Below are positions 1 to 5,635 of a stretch of 12,062 bases of DNA, piece by piece. Source of the stretch: Pseudomonadota bacterium (GTDB lineage Bacteria; Pseudomonadota; Gammaproteobacteria; UBA5335). Location of the stretch: the NCBI GenBank assembly GCA_002862965.1, contig PKCW01000060.1:1-12062 (forward strand), read 5' to 3'. The translations under genes and the position numbers were made by a program. The stretch's first letter is position 1. Each line of letters begins with the position of its first letter. The notes beneath the pieces are model-generated. The model was given only the letters and a program-made list of their open reading frames with translations. It was not told where the DNA came from and made no database searches.

Positions 1-621
1 GTTGGCGAAGCGCCCCGTATACTCACCGATCAAGGCGATCTGCGGCGTGAGATACAGCGCGCCGCTCCCGAAAATGTTGGCGCCATCCTCGCCGGGGTCA
101 TTGAAGATCTCGGTGCCCGCCCCCAGCGTGACGATGCCGGCAAAGCGGCCGACCGGGATCATCTTCGAGTACGCCACGTAGTAGCTGGGATCATTGGCAT
201 CCTCCGCCCCGCCCCACACACCAAATCCGTTCACGCCTACAGATACCGCCGAGTAGCCGGGAAGGTTGCGGTGCAACTTGAAGGCAAACCCGCCAGACTC
301 GCCGAACGTGTCCTCGCTGTTGTCGCTCGTCAGCGAGGAGAATCCGATGCCGAGTTCCGCGCCCACGTACCGATCGGGGTCACCGAGGCCGAACGCGATC
401 CCGGCGGACGCATCAAAGTCATCTGCAAGAGTTTGGCCAAACGCGCCCACACCGACACTTCCCCAACTTCCCCCGAAGCCTACGGGCGTTTCCAGCGAAG
501 GCGATGCAAAGCTCTGCACGGCGATCACCGTGCTCGCCGCCTCCGGCGTCACCTGCCCCCAGGCCGATGCACTGCCGATGGCCAAGAGTCCTGCAACGCT
601 GCAGCGATACTGATTTGCCAT
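1..621 (-). CDS. Exported protein, probably an outer-membrane beta-barrel (partial, 3' end off the window)
   Basis: The minus-strand frame is open from the ATG at 619-621 to the window edge (207 codons, no stop). It begins with a signal peptide: MANQYR, then a hydrophobic stretch around CSVAGLLAIGSASA, with likely cleavage near residues 20-23. The mature part is rich in Gly, Ser, Phe and Tyr, with few charges and alternating aromatic/hydrophobic patterns. Examples are AGIAFGLG, VGAELGIGFSS, YYVAYSKMIPVG, FGSGALYLTP and ALIGEYTGRF, the style of transmembrane beta-strands joined by acidic turns (residues NDPGEDG). This supports an outer-membrane or surface location, but I do not recognise a named family. 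The Shine-Dalgarno is weak (GGGGTTGGA just upstream). It lies downstream of the pirin operon on the same strand but is separated by 339 bp with a strong hairpin, so it is probably its own transcription unit. The gene is cut by the window edge, not visibly broken. Confidence 0.72.
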   Translation of the reverse strand, partial: MANQYRCSVAGLLAIGSASAWGQVTPEAASTVIAVQSFASPSLETPVGFGGSWGSVGVGAFGQTLADDFDASAGIAFGLGDPDRYVGAELGIGFSSLTSDNSEDTFGESGGFAFKLHRNLPGYSAVSVGVNGFGVWGGAEDANDPSYYVAYSKMIPVGRFAGIVTLGAGTEIFNDPGEDGANIFGSGALYLTPQIALIGEYTGRFAN

Positions 622-758
622 GTTCCAACCCCGAATGATCAATGTGTTATGGCGCTTCCGCACTGGCGCGACCCCGGGCGAAAGTCATCGCAACGGCGGA
701 CGACCTCCCGGCCGGCGTACGCAGCGGCGCAAAGAGACGCTGAAAGACTGACAGCAGC

Positions 759-771
759 GCAATGACATTGC
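759..771. repeat. 13-nt palindrome GCAATG-A-CATTGC, possible operator
   Basis: Six-base arms separated by one base form a perfect palindrome 138 bp upstream of the exported-protein start. It could be a dimeric-regulator site, but it exists in one copy and no regulator is encoded beside it. Confidence 0.3.
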
Positions 772-808
772 AACGCGGGATGCGGGGCAGGCGCCTATCC
801 ATCGTCCC

Positions 809-857
809 GCTGCATGAGACGACGCAGCGCGCGAAACGCGTGCTGCGTCCATGCAGC
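809..857. repeat. Strong imperfect hairpin: 8 bp + 13 bp stems, AAA loop
   Basis: Inner stem: 821-833 (GACGCAGCGCGCG) pairs with 837-849 (CGCGTGCTGCGTC) around the triloop AAA, with one G-T wobble among 13 pairs. Outer stem: 809-816 (GCTGCATG) pairs perfectly with 850-857 (CATGCAGC). The only interruption is a four-base bulge, AGAC at 817-820. It lies about 100 nt beyond the pirin stop codon on the minus strand. No T-run follows on either strand, so it does not fit a standard intrinsic terminator. It could block 3' exonucleases, be a REP-like element, or be part of a small RNA. Confidence 0.7.
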
Positions 858-960
858 CCGCCACATGCCCCAAGCGGAGGCGCTTCGCGCACCAATGCAA
901 CGCAGGTCCGCACTTCGTGTATCGCGGACGAAATCCCGATCGCGCAGGCGTTCGGATGGG

Positions 961-1830
961 TCAAACGGCAGGCGTCTGGAAATCTCCCCGCTCGAAGGCC
1001 GCCACGGCTTCCAGCAATTCCTGCCGGGTATTCATGACGAAGGGCCCATAGTGGGCAATGGCCTCATCGAGTGGCGCCCCACTCAACAGCAGCGCCTGAC
1101 TGTCCGCCTGCGCAAGGATATCGATCGTCGTACCCGATCGGCTGAAGTGGGCGGTCTGCAGGGCATCGATGCGCCGTCCCCCGACTTCGATCGCCCCGCG
1201 CAACACGACCAGCATGGCCGTCCACCCGTCCGGGAGGACGAACGCGGTCGACCGGTCGGCATGCAGTGTGAGGTCCCAAACGTTCATCGCCGTGCGGGTC
1301 AGCGCCGGGCCCTGCACGCCGGCGTAATCACCGGCAATCACCCGGACGCCCCCGCTGCCGCCGTCGAGCACGATGGCCGGGATCTGCCCCGAGACCACGG
1401 CCTGATAGGCCGGTGCGCGGCGTTTGTCCCGTGCCGGCAGGTTGACCCACAGTTGGGCCATCTCCAGCACGCCGCCCCGCGCCGTGAATGCCTGAGAATG
1501 GAACTCCTCGTGCAGTACGCCCGCCCCCGCTGTCATCCATTGCACGTCGCCCGGCCCGATGACGCCGCTGTTGCCGGCGGTGTCGCGATGCGCAACCTCG
1601 CCCTGATAGACGATGGTCACGGTCTCGAAGCCGCGATGCGGATGCATTCCGACGCCACGGGGTGCATCACTTGGCGCGAACCGGTGGGGGCCCGCGTAAT
1701 CGAGCATCAGGAACGGGCTGGCCTGCACCGCGTCCCGCGCGATCGAGACCAGTGTACGCACCGGAAAGCCGTCGCCTACCCAATGCGTCGAAGCGGACGG
1801 CAGGATGCGCGTCAGTTGTTTCTGTGACAT
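961..1830 (-). CDS. Pirin family protein
   Basis: Two-cupin protein of 289 residues, the usual pirin length. The N-terminal cupin carries the metal-site pattern: HPHRGFET places His63 and His65, and the later LHEEF places His107 and Glu109. These correspond to the His-x-His, His and Glu iron ligands of characterised pirins. Other family marks are the GPGDVQWMTAG stretch (residues 92-102) and a C-terminal HYGPFVMN segment. Bacterial pirins such as E. coli YhhW have quercetin dioxygenase activity, while others act as redox-linked regulators; the role here is not determined. I chose the ATG at 1830 because GGAGA (minus strand, 1838-1842) sits 7 nt upstream; the in-frame ATG at 1848 lacks such a site. 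It is the last gene of the doxX-reductase-pirin operon, 95 bp after the reductase. Confidence 0.9.
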   Translation of the reverse strand: MSQKQLTRILPSASTHWVGDGFPVRTLVSIARDAVQASPFLMLDYAGPHRFAPSDAPRGVGMHPHRGFETVTIVYQGEVAHRDTAGNSGVIGPGDVQWMTAGAGVLHEEFHSQAFTARGGVLEMAQLWVNLPARDKRRAPAYQAVVSGQIPAIVLDGGSGGVRVIAGDYAGVQGPALTRTAMNVWDLTLHADRSTAFVLPDGWTAMLVVLRGAIEVGGRRIDALQTAHFSRSGTTIDILAQADSQALLLSGAPLDEAIAHYGPFVMNTRQELLEAVAAFERGDFQTPAV

Positions 1831-1845
1831 CACACTTTCTCCGCA

Positions 1846-1898
1846 CATGCCGGCGCCGCGCTTCGCCCCCCATCGACTGCGGCGCGATGCCGGGCATG
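1846..1898. repeat. Intercistronic imperfect inverted repeat between reductase and pirin
   Basis: The arm 1846-1861 (CATGCCGGCGCCGCGC) is nearly complementary to 1882-1898 (GCGCGATGCCGGGCATG), with one bulged G and wobble/mismatch in the middle. The loop is about 20 nt. In the transcript it would form a GC-rich stem just before the pirin ribosome site, so it might affect relative expression or mRNA stability. This is inferred from pairing only. Confidence 0.35.
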
Positions 1899-1925
1899 AC
1901 CCATGCGTATGGCCTGCGACCGGTG

Positions 1926-2489
1926 TCAGGGCTGACCCAGGCGCTGAGTCCAGGACGCCAATGCACTCAGAAGCCGGCCCAGGTGTTCCCGCGTCGCCGC
2001 GTGAACCAGCTGGCCGTCGGCGTCGAAACGCTCATGCGCGACGCCGATCATCACCTCCGGCTTGTTGAGCGGGAGCGCATCGACGCAAACCAGGATCTGG
2101 CGCAGGTGATACTGCGCGCGCCCCGTCCCGATGACGCCGGGACTGGCGCCCATGATGGCCGCCGGCTTGCCGGCAAACGGCTGATCGGGCGGGCGCGAGG
2201 CCCAGTCGATGGCGTTCTTGAGCACCCCGGGAACGGAATAGTTGTATTCCGGCGTCACGAACAGCAGCGCATCGGCCGCCTGGATCTGTGCCCGCAGCCG
2301 TTCCACCGGCGGCGGGAAATGCGCCGTGCGCAGATCCTCGTTGTACAAGGGCAGGTCGCCGATCTCGGCCGTCGTGATGGTCAAGCCGGCCGTGGACGCC
2401 AATCCCTGCGCGGCCCGCAGGGCGGCGGCGTTGTAGGAGTCCCGGCGCAGGCTGCCGCAGATCCCGAGCACGTTCAGCATCTGAGTCAT
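1926..2489 (-). CDS. NAD(P)H-dependent FMN reductase / quinone reductase (flavodoxin-like)
   Basis: Cytosolic flavoprotein of 187 residues that probably transfers electrons from NAD(P)H via FMN to quinones, azo compounds or other electrophiles. The N-terminal phosphate-binding loop of FMN is GSLRRDSYN (residues 12-20). The family signature TPEYNYSVPGVLKNAIDW spans residues 78-95, which contacts the isoalloxazine ring. A GASPG turn follows near residue 120. Length and motifs match the ChrR/YieF-type NADPH-dependent FMN reductases. The start at 2489 is preferred over the longer upstream frame because GGAG (2496-2499 on minus) lies 6 nt before it and the upstream residues look non-native. It is 28 bp after the doxX stop and so co-transcribed. 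Its true substrate (quinone, chromate, azo dye) cannot be read from sequence. Confidence 0.92.
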   Translation of the reverse strand: MTQMLNVLGICGSLRRDSYNAAALRAAQGLASTAGLTITTAEIGDLPLYNEDLRTAHFPPPVERLRAQIQAADALLFVTPEYNYSVPGVLKNAIDWASRPPDQPFAGKPAAIMGASPGVIGTGRAQYHLRQILVCVDALPLNKPEVMIGVAHERFDADGQLVHAATREHLGRLLSALASWTQRLGQP

Positions 2490-2517
2490 GAATATCTCCA
2501 GGTGTTCGCATGTGAAA

Positions 2518-2937
2518 TCAGCGCGTGCCGCCCAAGGCCAGCCGCCCCGGGCCCTGCGCGGCGGCAAAGAGCAGGCCGCCGATGAGCGCGGTGTTCTTCC
2601 AGAAATGCAGCGACTGCTGGTAGGCCAGCATGGGGTCCGTCTCGCGCCAGTAGCCGTGGAAGATGGGCGTGGCGAGCGCCGTGAACGCAGCCAGTGCCAG
2701 GGCCACCCAGCGCGTCTGCCAGCCCACGAGCAACAGCGCGCCGCCGACCAGTTCCAGCAGCGCGGCGGGCCACACCAGCAGTTCCGCCAGGGGCATGCCG
2801 TGGGCCTGCATGTAGCCGGCAGTTCCAGCGATGTCGCCGAACTTGGCCAGGCCCGCGCCGATGAAGAGCGGTGCGATCAACACCCGTCCCGCTACGGGCA
2901 GCACATCGGCAAAGGCATCACGGGAAGTCGTTTCCAT
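2518..2937 (-). CDS. DoxX family inner-membrane protein
   Basis: 139-residue protein with four likely membrane segments, near residues 14-32, 52-71, 77-94 and 114-128. DoxX marks include an Arg in the first helix (R18), the G-x-x-KF pattern at 28-33, a LLELVGGALLL helix at 60-70 and the closing FWKNTALIGGLL at 112-123. DoxX relatives are small integral membrane proteins linked to thiosulfate:quinone oxidoreductase subunits and, in other species, to oxidative-stress complexes. A quinone-linked role beside an FMN reductase is plausible but inferred. The ATG at 2937 is preceded by AGGAG. It is the first gene of the three-gene minus-strand operon and is divergent from the LysR gene, so it is the probable direct target of that regulator. 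Confidence 0.88.
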   Translation of the reverse strand: METTSRDAFADVLPVAGRVLIAPLFIGAGLAKFGDIAGTAGYMQAHGMPLAELLVWPAALLELVGGALLLVGWQTRWVALALAAFTALATPIFHGYWRETDPMLAYQQSLHFWKNTALIGGLLFAAAQGPGRLALGGTR

Positions 2938-2952
2938 ATCGGCTCCTGGTCG

Positions 2953-2980
2953 AGTATCCGCCCCATCGGCGATGCGGTAA
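2953..2980 (-). promoter_or_regulatory. Weak candidate promoter of the doxX-reductase-pirin operon
   Basis: On the minus strand, TTACCG (2975-2980) and GATACT (2953-2958) are separated by 16 bp and lie just upstream of the doxX ribosome site. The match to sigma-70 consensus is 3/6 and 4/6. The spacer contains the palindrome CATCG-G-CGATG (2964-2974), which would put any bound regulator on the promoter. Confidence 0.25.
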
Positions 2981-3034
2981 CTTTAGGCGAAACCCGTTTT
3001 CCGGGCAGCGCCGCGCGGCCGAACGCCCCGTTCG
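2964..3034. promoter_or_regulatory. Divergent spacer with three short palindromes, candidate LysR operator region
   Basis: Within the 123-bp doxX/lysR spacer are three inverted repeats: CATCG-G-CGATG (2964-2974), CCCG-TTTTC-CGGG (2993-3005) and CGAACG-CCC-CGTTCG (3020-3034). LysR-type regulators typically bind interrupted dyads in the spacer shared with the divergent target. None is a textbook T-N11-A site, so which one is bound, if any, is uncertain. The third lies in the LysR leader, 26 nt before its start. Confidence 0.35.
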
Positions 3035-3060
3035 CCACCACCGAACACCGAGGCGCACCG

Positions 3061-3993
3061 ATGAAGTACAGCCTGGACGACATCCGCACCTTCCTCGCGG
3101 TGGTGGAAAGCGGCAGCATCAGCGCCGCAGCCCAGCGCCTGGAACTGACCAAATCGGTCGTGAGCCAGCGCGTCGTCCATCTGGAAGCGGCGCTCGGGGT
3201 CGCGCTCCTGCACCGCTCCAGCCGCGGCGTGCGGGCCACCGACCGCGGGCGGCTGTTCCAGGCCCAGGCCTGCGACGCCATCGCCCAGTTGGAACAGGCG
3301 GTCGAGGCCGTTGCCGAGGACGACGCCACCCTCACCGGCCTGCTGCGCATCAGTGCGCCGGTGAGCTTCGGGTCCCTCCACCTTGGGCCGATGCTGTTTG
3401 CCTTCATGCGCGCGCATCCCCGTCTGGATCTGGCACTGGACCTGTCCGACCGCATGGTGGACATCGCAGCGGAAGGCTACGACCTCGCCATCCGCATCAC
3501 CCGGCTGCCTGCCGATGCGCTCCTCGTTGCAACCCGGCTGGCGGAGAGTCCCCGCATCATCTGCTGCAGCCCGGACTACGCGCGCCACCACGGCGTACCG
3601 CGCACGCTCGATGACATCCCCCGCCATGCCGGCATCGGCTATGCCCTGAAAGCCGCGCCGCAGCTCTGGCGTTTCCGGGCCGCCGAGCCGGATGAGCCCG
3701 TGCGGGTCCTGACGCCGCGCCAGCGCATTCTCACCAACAACGGCGAGGCGATGCGCGATGCCGCCGTCGCCGGCCTGGGGCTGGCGATGCTGCCCCTGTT
3801 CATCGCCGCGGACGACCTGCGCGCGGGTCGGCTGCTGCAGGTCCTGCCCGATGCGCGACCGGAACCCGATGCGATCTACGCCGTCTATCCGCAGCGCCGT
3901 CACCGGCTGCGTCGCCTGAGCGCCCTGATCCGCCACCTGCAAGCGGCGCTGGCCGACGTGGCGCCCTGGGACCGGGACGCGGCCGGCTCGTGA
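3061..3993 (+). CDS. LysR-family transcriptional regulator
   Basis: 310 residues, the usual LysR length. The N-terminal winged helix-turn-helix spans about residues 4-62: the recognition region is SGSISAAAQRLELTKSVVSQ (18-37), followed by the linker LEAALGVALLHRSSRG. A periplasmic-binding-protein-like effector domain fills about residues 90-295 (LRISAPVSFG, DLAIRITRLP, AVAGLGLAMLP). It most resembles the large CrgA/DmlR-like group in which the domain begins LRISAP. The start at 3061 is supported by GAGG at 3050-3053 with 7-nt spacing; the frame is open further upstream but that part is antisense to doxX. It is divergent from the doxX operon across 123 bp, the classic arrangement for a LysR protein and its target. 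The inducer is unknown; a quinone or aromatic electrophile would suit the neighbours. Confidence 0.92.
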   Translation: MKYSLDDIRTFLAVVESGSISAAAQRLELTKSVVSQRVVHLEAALGVALLHRSSRGVRATDRGRLFQAQACDAIAQLEQAVEAVAEDDATLTGLLRISAPVSFGSLHLGPMLFAFMRAHPRLDLALDLSDRMVDIAAEGYDLAIRITRLPADALLVATRLAESPRIICCSPDYARHHGVPRTLDDIPRHAGIGYALKAAPQLWRFRAAEPDEPVRVLTPRQRILTNNGEAMRDAAVAGLGLAMLPLFIAADDLRAGRLLQVLPDARPEPDAIYAVYPQRRHRLRRLSALIRHLQAALADVAPWDRDAAGS

Positions 3994-4000
3994 TCCTCTG

Positions 4001-4037
4001 CGCCGCCGCGCCCGGGGTCGCGGCAGCTTCGGCGGCG
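4001..4037. terminator. Possible shared hairpin between convergent lysR and guaD
   Basis: CGCCGCCG (4001-4008) is complementary to CGGCGGCG (4030-4037) across a 21-nt loop in the 52-bp gap where the two genes converge. There is no T-run on either side, so intrinsic termination is doubtful and chance pairing in GC-rich DNA is possible. Confidence 0.2.
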
Positions 4038-4045
4038 GCCGCGGG

Positions 4046-5365
4046 TCAGGACGGCGCGCCGTGGGCCGTCCCCCCGACCGGCCGACCCAGCACGTGCGTC
4101 AACCGGACGCAGCGATCATCCCCGAGCGTCATCAGGATCTGCAGGCGCTCGGACAGCGTCGCCGCCTGTGCGCAGCGCCGGGCGATCAAGGGCGTCGCCG
4201 CGAGGTCGAGCACGATGAAATCGGCCTCGGCGCCGACGTGGAACGACCCGATGCGATCGTCCAGATGCAGCGCCCGCGCGCCGGCCAGCGTCGCCAGATA
4301 GAAGGCCCGCAGCGGCGACAGCCGCTGCCCCTGCAGCTGCGCCACCTTGTATGCGTCTCCCAGGGTCCGCAACGGGCTGAAACTGGTGCCGGCGCCGACA
4401 TCGGTGCTGATGGCGTAACACAACTGCGCTGCATCGCTCGCGGCGAAATCGAACAGGCCGCTGCCCAGATACAGGTTCGAGCTGGGGGCATGGGCGATCC
4501 AGGTGCCGCATTCGGCCAGGCGTCGGCGGTCACGATCATCCAGATGAATGCCATGGGCATAGACGGCCCGCGGCCTCAGCAGGCCGTAACGGTCATAGAC
4601 CTCCGCATAGCTGCGACTCCAGGGGAACAGCGCGCGCACCCAGGCGATCTCGGCGCGATTCTCCGCGAGGTGACTGTGTACGTGCACATCGGGAAACTCG
4701 GCCGCGAGCCGACCGGCGCTGGCCAGTTGGGCCTCGGTCGAGGTCGCTGCGAAGCGTGGCGTGATCGCATACCGCAACCGGCCCCGGCCGTGCCAGCGCT
4801 CGATGAGCGCGCGTGTTTCGTGCTCGCCGCGGGCCGCGGTATCGCGTACATCCGGCGGGCAGTTGCGGTCCATGAGGGTCTTGCCGGCGATCAGACGCAG
4901 GTTCAGCGCCTCGGCCGCCGCGAACACCGCCTCCACCGAGGTGGCATGCACGCTGCCCAGTACCTGCGCCGTCGTCGTGCCGCTCGCGAGCAATTCGGCG
5001 ATGAAGAAATCCGCCACCGCGCGGGCGTGGACCGGATCGCCGAAGCGACGTTCGGCGGGATAGGTGTACCGGGCAAGCCAGTCCAGCAGGTCGCGTCCGG
5101 CCGAGGCGATCATGTCGGTCTGCGGAAGGTGGATATGCGTGTCGACAAAGCCGGGCATGATCAATGCGTCGGCATGCCCGGTCGGCGCGATGGCAGGCGA
5201 TAGCTGCGGCAGCAGCGCTGCGGCAGGGCCGACGGCCGCCACGCGCCCCCGGTCGATCACGAGCAGGCCATCCTCGTGATAGACAAACGCCGCGGGATCG
5301 TCGCCATCGCCGGGGTCGGTGACAAAGTAGAGGATGGCGCCGCGATGCGCGCTGACAGGATCCAC
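4046..5365 (-). CDS. guaD: Guanine deaminase
   Basis: Zinc hydrolase of the amidohydrolase superfamily that converts guanine to xanthine and ammonia in purine salvage and catabolism, in the cytosol. It has 439 residues, typical for bacterial GuaD. The signature PGFVDTHIHLPQTD (71-84) supplies His77 and His79. SHLAEN (231-236) gives His232 and Glu235, YAHGIHL (269-275) gives His271, and STDVGAGTSFS (320-330) gives the catalytic Asp322. The strand TPLIARR near 391-397 and a C-terminal beta-sandwich piece complete the fold. The start is a GTG at 5363-5365: an in-frame TGA lies only five codons upstream and no ATG is available near. The ribosome site is modest, GAGG about 10 nt before. It stands alone, with no xanthine dehydrogenase or uricase gene beside it in this window. 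Two inverted repeats lie just upstream and may regulate it. Confidence 0.93.
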   Translation of the reverse strand: MDPVSAHRGAILYFVTDPGDGDDPAAFVYHEDGLLVIDRGRVAAVGPAAALLPQLSPAIAPTGHADALIMPGFVDTHIHLPQTDMIASAGRDLLDWLARYTYPAERRFGDPVHARAVADFFIAELLASGTTTAQVLGSVHATSVEAVFAAAEALNLRLIAGKTLMDRNCPPDVRDTAARGEHETRALIERWHGRGRLRYAITPRFAATSTEAQLASAGRLAAEFPDVHVHSHLAENRAEIAWVRALFPWSRSYAEVYDRYGLLRPRAVYAHGIHLDDRDRRRLAECGTWIAHAPSSNLYLGSGLFDFAASDAAQLCYAISTDVGAGTSFSPLRTLGDAYKVAQLQGQRLSPLRAFYLATLAGARALHLDDRIGSFHVGAEADFIVLDLAATPLIARRCAQAATLSERLQILMTLGDDRCVRLTHVLGRPVGGTAHGAPS

Positions 5366-5401
5366 AGCAGTCTGCCCTCATCCCGGCCACCGCGGCCCCA
5401 T

Positions 5402-5422
5402 GGATATGGGGCCAGCATATCC
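5402..5422. promoter_or_regulatory. Inverted repeat GGATATG-N7-CATATCC, candidate operator upstream of guaD
   Basis: Perfect seven-base arms separated by 7 bp form a 21-bp dyad one to two helical turns long, a common size for dimeric repressor sites. Its near edge is 37 bp upstream of the guaD GTG and 214 bp from the dehydrogenase start, so guaD is the more likely target. It is AT-richer than its surroundings and could overlap a -10 element. No regulator gene adjoins it. Confidence 0.4.
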
Positions 5423-5440
5423 CAGCGCGCCACGCCCGTC

Positions 5441-5494
5441 CGTGACCGACGAGCCGCCGTGCCGGAATGGCGGACGCGCGAGGTTCCGGTCACG
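5441..5494. repeat. Wide nested inverted repeat upstream of the acyl-CoA dehydrogenase promoter
   Basis: CGTGACCG (5441-5448) and CGGTCACG (5487-5494) are perfect inverted copies 38 bp apart. Nested inside, CCGCC (5454-5458) and GGCGG (5469-5473) also pair. The outer right arm ends 12 bp before the candidate -35 box of the dehydrogenase operon. It could be a pair of operator half-sites, a cruciform or an mRNA-leader hairpin of guaD. Confidence 0.4.
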
Positions 5495-5505
5495 CGGCGC
5501 CGTTC

Positions 5506-5535
5506 TTCTTGCCGGCGGCGGCTTTCCGATAGAAT
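5506..5535 (+). promoter_or_regulatory. Candidate sigma-70 promoter of the acyl-CoA dehydrogenase operon
   Basis: TAGAAT at 5530-5535 matches the -10 consensus at 5 of 6 positions. The -35 could be TTCTTG (5506-5511, 18-bp spacer) or TTGCCG (5509-5514, 15-bp spacer). Transcription would start near 5542, giving a leader of about 95 nt before the ATG at 5636. Confidence 0.4.
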
Positions 5536-5635
5536 GACGGATTGACGACGAACGACCGTCCAGCGACGGAATCGGCGCATCCCACCTCCGCTCGATGAGG
5601 CGGTGGTGTTCCCCCCCTGACCGCAAGGAGCACGA

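Larger units (their letters stand above)
622..960. other. Intergenic region without a convincing gene
   Basis: This is 339 bp between the pirin stop codon and the start of the exported protein, both on the minus strand. Open frames here (for example 647-964 minus from a TTG, and 762-1037 plus) lack a ribosome site, have Arg/Ala/Cys-rich shadow-like composition and match no family I know. The notable content is a strong hairpin at 809-857 and a 13-nt palindrome at 759-771. The region should hold the promoter of the exported protein on the minus strand, but I cannot identify a good -35/-10 pair. Confidence 0.6.

Noticed and set aside
647..964. 105-codon minus-strand frame after pirin, starting with TTG overlapping the pirin stop
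   Set aside because: Start overlap looked like translational coupling, but the product is Arg/Cys/Ala-rich with no motif, it has no ribosome site, and it runs through the strong hairpin.
814..1827. Plus-strand open frame opposite pirin (337 codons)
   Set aside because: Shadow of pirin; Arg/His-rich, and it begins inside the 809-857 hairpin.
1831..1848. Longer pirin N-terminus from the ATG at 1848
   Set aside because: The added MCGESV residues would span the Shine-Dalgarno GGAGA that correctly spaces the ATG at 1830.
4061..5203. Plus-strand open frame opposite guaD (380 codons)
   Set aside because: Shadow of guaD, whose zinc-site motifs are all in the minus frame; Gln/Arg-rich and no motif.
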